Shown in pieces: positions 5,686 to 8,294 of a DNA stretch of 8,294 nucleotides (positions within the stretch are counted from its first letter, which is position 1; each line of letters starts with the position of its first letter). The position numbers were made by a program, and so were the translations under genes. The stretch lies in the NCBI GenBank assembly GCA_029243445.1, contig JAQWSA010000038.1, positions 1-8,294 on the forward strand, in the 5' to 3' direction. Under the pieces are notes generated by a model that made no database searches, had not been told where the DNA came from, and worked only from the letters and a program-made list of their open reading frames with translations. The stretch comes from Alphaproteobacteria bacterium (GTDB taxonomy: Bacteria > Pseudomonadota > Alphaproteobacteria > UBA6615).

Positions 5686-6723
5686 TTAATTATTACTCTT
5701 ATTGTAAATGTAATTACCATCTAGGTAACTAACTTGATAATCATGAAATGGAATAGGATCGTACTTGGGCTGATCCCCAGGAGAAATACATGTAGTTAAT
5801 GGTTCCGCTATTGTTTCATCATTAGTATTGAAGAAAAAGGTTAGTGCATAACGATCTTTTTTTGGAGGAACTACTCGATGCGGTGTGGCTATAAAACGGC
5901 CATTTGTCCAACGATTCATAAATTCCCCTGTATTTACTACAATTCCTCCACGTAATGGAGCTACCTCCATCCATTTTCCAGAAGGAGCCATTACCTCAAG
6001 ACCAGGAACATCCATCAAAGGTAAGTAGGTCATAGAGCTATGATCCGCATGAGGAGCTAAAGAAAATTGACCTTTTGCAAGCAGATTTGGGGGATACCAA
6101 GAACAACGAATATGAAACTCAGGTAACGTAAATTTATCATCAAAATAGTCTGCTGGCATTTCTAAAGCACATGCATAAGCCGGCAACATACTTAAAGCTA
6201 GCTCCGTCATAGAATCTTGGTATTCTAAAAGAATAGGTTTGAAACCTGGAAGTTCATCAGGCCATTTATTAATATTACGATGGCGCATATTGGCTAGTAC
6301 TTTAGCGTCATTTGGTAAACGATCACGCATAAATGCCCAACCCTCATTTACATCCTTTTTATCGTTTTTATGTGACTCCGATATTTTAACATCGTGAGGG
6401 CGTACAGAACTTGCCCGATCTGGTATATAGCCGATATGATGATAACCAACTTGGTATTTCATCTTGGTTTCAAGCGGTAAAGCAAAAAGCCGGGCAACTT
6501 GTTCAAAACTACTATCAATTAAATCCTGCGACACACCATGGTTAACAATAACAAAAAACCCTAGACTTTCTTGTATTGCTCTAAGATCAATCGCTAGCTG
6601 TTCTCGGGCCTGTAAATCACCATTTAGATAACCACCGATATCAACTATCGGTATCTCTTCATCTGCAATAGATTGAGCTATGTAAGGTGTTATATCAATA
6701 CGAGTATTTAACCCAATGGACAC
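5686..6723 (-). CDS. Fe(II)-dependent oxygenase, isopenicillin-N-synthase-like 2-oxoglutarate oxygenase family (copy 2)
   Basis: This is a paralogue of the adjacent downstream oxygenase, about 70% identical by eye along its length. I chose the GTG at 6723, giving 345 residues, because VSIGLNTRIDITPYIA then aligns with MSVALNTDLSITPYVA of copy 1. The frame is open to a TTG at 6801 inside the hydrolase gene, but those 26 residues have no match in copy 1. Only a weak AAAAGAA precedes the GTG. The iron ligands are His225, Asp227 (PHADHSS) and His282 (ATPHRVV), with Arg291 in RYALTFF; the Ser of RxS is again Ala. Differences from copy 1 cluster at about residues 103-124, where copy 2 is slightly longer and more basic (SSVRPHDVKISESHKND), and near 196-218 just before the iron site. 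This suggests a related but different substrate. It starts 56 bases after the hydrolase stop. Confidence 0.88.
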   Translation of the reverse strand: MSIGLNTRIDITPYIAQSIADEEIPIVDIGGYLNGDLQAREQLAIDLRAIQESLGFFVIVNHGVSQDLIDSSFEQVARLFALPLETKMKYQVGYHHIGYIPDRASSVRPHDVKISESHKNDKKDVNEGWAFMRDRLPNDAKVLANMRHRNINKWPDELPGFKPILLEYQDSMTELALSMLPAYACALEMPADYFDDKFTLPEFHIRCSWYPPNLLAKGQFSLAPHADHSSMTYLPLMDVPGLEVMAPSGKWMEVAPLRGGIVVNTGEFMNRWTNGRFIATPHRVVPPKKDRYALTFFFNTNDETIAEPLTTCISPGDQPKYDPIPFHDYQVSYLDGNYIYNKSNN

Positions 6724-6779
6724 AGTTAATTCTTTTCGTTTATTCAAATTAAACTTTACTTTATAAGTCTGTGTTTTCC

Positions 6780-7739
6780 CTATAGATAATGACGAAACCA
6801 ATCAGTTGTTTCTCCAGCTACTACTTCAAAGTAATCAGAGTTTGAAAATTCATACACGTGATTATGCCTTGCACCTTTAAGTTCAACTAATTTTTTTGGT
6901 TCACCACATTTTTCATAGGTTTTATATATTTCTTCAGGAGGAACTATTGAATCATACTCAGCAGCAAAAAACAAAACTGGCCTAGGTGATATCCTATCAA
7001 CTACCCAATCTGGTTTGTATCGAAAGCATGCTTCTACACTTTCAATATCAACATGGGTAACATCTTCCGCCCCATGCTCCTCAAAGGTCATAACAGGCTT
7101 TTCAATTGCATCAGGATCATTAGGGTAAATATCATACCTGTAAATCATGTTTTTTTCGCCGGTTACAACTCGATTTTTTGATTCTTCGTGGACCATATCG
7201 CGAAATAAAAACCAGTCGTAAGCTGACCTTACTGAACGAAGCCAGCGTTCTCCATCGTGCACCCCAACAGCGGATACAATTACTTTCATTCTGCTATCAA
7301 AAGCTGCTGCCCAAACCGCATTAGCTGCACCAAAACTGGATCCATAGACGCCAATACGGTCTGAGTTAACTCCGTCAATTGTTTCTAAATAAGTAACTGC
7401 ATCGTATGCATTTTGGGCCTGCTCGAGTGGACGGTTTCTACCTCTGGGTCCTTCAGCCTCTCCATATCCAACATAGTCAGGAGCTAAAGTAACAAATCCT
7501 TCTCTAGCAAGCCTTCTTGGAATGTCTATTGTCGCGACATTTTTCCGTCCAGTATAGCCAGTTAAACAAACAACTGCAGGTAAAGGTTCGTCCTCACTTT
7601 TCCAATCGGAAGGTCTATATAGATGGGCCGTTATTTTGTAGCCATCACTATAATAAAATACATCCTCTCTTTTAATATCTTTTTCCGACATTTCTAACCC
7701 ATTCAAGCTGGTTTCTGACATATCTCTGATAAAAACCAT
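6780..7739 (-). CDS. alpha/beta hydrolase (dienelactone-hydrolase/acyl-peptidase-like serine hydrolase)
   Basis: This protein of up to 319 residues has an alpha/beta-hydrolase fold and probably cleaves an ester, thioester, lactone or C-C bond. Features in order are a beta-strand entry YKITAHLYRPSD (34-45), LPAVVCLTGYTG (53-64) supplying the oxyanion hole, YVGYGEAEGPRGRNRP (89-104), the nucleophile elbow GVYGSSFGAANA with Ser135 (130-141), a cap region rich in aromatics (about 160-245), the acid Asp263 in FFAAEYDSIVPPEE, and a catalytic His at 292 (or 294) in GARHNHVYE. The triad is complete. No signal peptide is seen, so it is cytoplasmic. The start is uncertain: the first ATG at 7739 lacks a clear ribosome site, and in-frame ATGs at 7721 (preceded by CAGAGAT) and 7691 are alternatives; the conserved fold begins after all three. 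It heads a probable transcript with both oxygenases and may process their substrate or product. The substrate is not recognisable. Confidence 0.85.
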   Translation of the reverse strand: MVFIRDMSETSLNGLEMSEKDIKREDVFYYSDGYKITAHLYRPSDWKSEDEPLPAVVCLTGYTGRKNVATIDIPRRLAREGFVTLAPDYVGYGEAEGPRGRNRPLEQAQNAYDAVTYLETIDGVNSDRIGVYGSSFGAANAVWAAAFDSRMKVIVSAVGVHDGERWLRSVRSAYDWFLFRDMVHEESKNRVVTGEKNMIYRYDIYPNDPDAIEKPVMTFEEHGAEDVTHVDIESVEACFRYKPDWVVDRISPRPVLFFAAEYDSIVPPEEIYKTYEKCGEPKKLVELKGARHNHVYEFSNSDYFEVVAGETTDWFRHYL

Positions 7740-7864
7740 TCGATTTACAAAGTGTGAAATTAATATCTATAAACCAAAGTAACTAATCAAAACTAGCCTT
7801 TTAGAACTATTCATTTTTAGAATAAAATAGATAGTTTAAATTTATCAAAAATAGACCGATCATA
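7740..7864 (-). other. AT-rich intergenic region between pckG and the hydrolase; no clear promoter or terminator
   Basis: These 125 bases must end pckG transcription or carry it through, and may start the hydrolase-oxygenase transcript. There is a weak AT hairpin (TATTC and GAATA arms at 7808-7824, nested near AACTAT and ATAGTT arms at 7805-7836) without a following U-run. Only a poor promoter match (TTGATT, then GATATT 17 bases on) is present. I see no open reading frame here. Confidence 0.4.
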
Positions 7865-8294
7865 TTATTCCATTAAACGGGCTTTAAGATCTTGACGTTG
7901 GTTTTCTAATTCTGACGGCAGTCTGTCGCCAAAATTATTAAATAACAACTCTTGGGAATTAGCTTCTTGCATAGTCTCTTTAATATCAATAGTCATAATA
8001 TTAGAAAAAGATTCTGAAGAGAAATCCAGGCCCTCCCAGGTAAAATCTTCATATTTTGGCATAATACCTATAGGTGTATCATTGGCAAACCCGCGACCAT
8101 TTACTCGGTTTACAATCCATTCTAGTACCCTCATGTTTTCACCGAATCCTGGCCATATAAAGTTGCCCTCAGAATCTTTACGAAACCAGTTTACTCGAAA
8201 TATTTTAGGTGCATTAGAAAGCTTGTTTTCTAAAGACAACCAATGCTTCCAATAATCAGCCATATTATACCCGCAAAAGGGTAGCATTGCCATC
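7865..8294 (-). CDS. pckG: phosphoenolpyruvate carboxykinase, GTP type (partial: C-terminal 142 residues; N-terminus beyond window)
   Basis: This is the C-terminal end of the cytoplasmic enzyme that converts oxaloacetate and GTP to phosphoenolpyruvate, CO2 and GDP, the first committed step of gluconeogenesis. The visible part begins MAMLPFCGYNMADYWKHWL, a conserved internal block and not a real N-terminus. It then shows NWFRKDSEGNFIWPGFGEN, whose Trp, two Phe and Asn match, with identical spacing, the nucleotide pocket of the GTP-dependent enzyme (rat W516, F517, F525, F530, N533, numbering from memory). RVLEWIVNRVNGRG and TPIGIMPKYEDF follow. The ATP-type enzyme lacks these motifs, so the GTP type is clear. 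Full-length relatives are about 600 residues. Functionally it can drain C4 acids, such as those made from succinyl-CoA by the downstream mutase pathway, into sugar synthesis, but shared regulation is not shown. Confidence 0.95.
   Translation of the reverse strand, partial: MAMLPFCGYNMADYWKHWLSLENKLSNAPKIFRVNWFRKDSEGNFIWPGFGENMRVLEWIVNRVNGRGFANDTPIGIMPKYEDFTWEGLDFSSESFSNIMTIDIKETMQEANSQELLFNNFGDRLPSELENQRQDLKARLME

Noticed and set aside
7805..7836. Possible rho-independent terminator after pckG
   Set aside because: The arms are only 5-6 bases, AT-only apart from one G/C pair, overlap one another and are not followed by a U-run.

Overview
The window is an AT-rich bacterial segment in which every supported gene lies on the minus strand, so the biological reading direction runs from 8294 down to 1. 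Starts are mixed (ATG, GTG, possibly TTG), TGA, TAA and TAG all serve as stops, and genes are tightly packed with 4-base stop/start overlaps. This fits a streamlined free-living bacterium using the standard bacterial code. A marine proteobacterial origin is plausible from base composition and gene content, but that is a guess. No RNA genes, mobile elements, CRISPR arrays or attachment sites were seen.

Region A (about 8294 to 4615): the C-terminal part of a GTP-type phosphoenolpyruvate carboxykinase (pckG, cut by the window edge), a 125-base AT-rich gap, an alpha/beta hydrolase with a complete Ser-Asp-His triad, and two tandem paralogous Fe(II) oxygenases of the isopenicillin-N-synthase-like family. 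The two oxygenases are about 70% identical by eye.

Region B (4614 to 4446): a 169-base gap with a perfect TATAAT -10 box facing the downstream genes and three small inverted repeats. It is the best candidate for a regulated promoter in the window.

Region C (4445 to 1): a compact five-gene unit: a crotonase-superfamily protein, the large catalytic subunit of a coenzyme-B12 acyl-CoA mutase, its separate B12-binding small subunit, a class III (CaiB/BaiF) CoA transferase, and a MeaB/ArgK GTPase mutase chaperone (C-terminus cut by the window edge). A CoA transferase could make the acyl-CoA, the mutase rearrange its carbon skeleton, the crotonase decarboxylate or hydrate the product, and MeaB protect or reload the B12 cofactor. 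The role set matches the E. coli Sbm (ScpA)-ArgK-ScpB-ScpC set, but with a split mutase and a CoA transferase of a different fold family.

The most interesting signal is the mutase. It keeps the Tyr/Arg pair that methylmalonyl-CoA mutase uses to hold its substrate carboxylate, but it has lost several otherwise very conserved active-site residues: Tyr243 is Ala, the His-x-Gln of the RFHTQTAG-type motif is Gly-Val-Val, and the Asn of HTNS is Cys. With a crotonase lacking the second hydratase glutamate and a neighbouring oxygenase/hydrolase set, this points to a B12-dependent pathway on a substrate that may not be plain methylmalonyl-CoA/succinyl-CoA. The substrate cannot be named from sequence alone.
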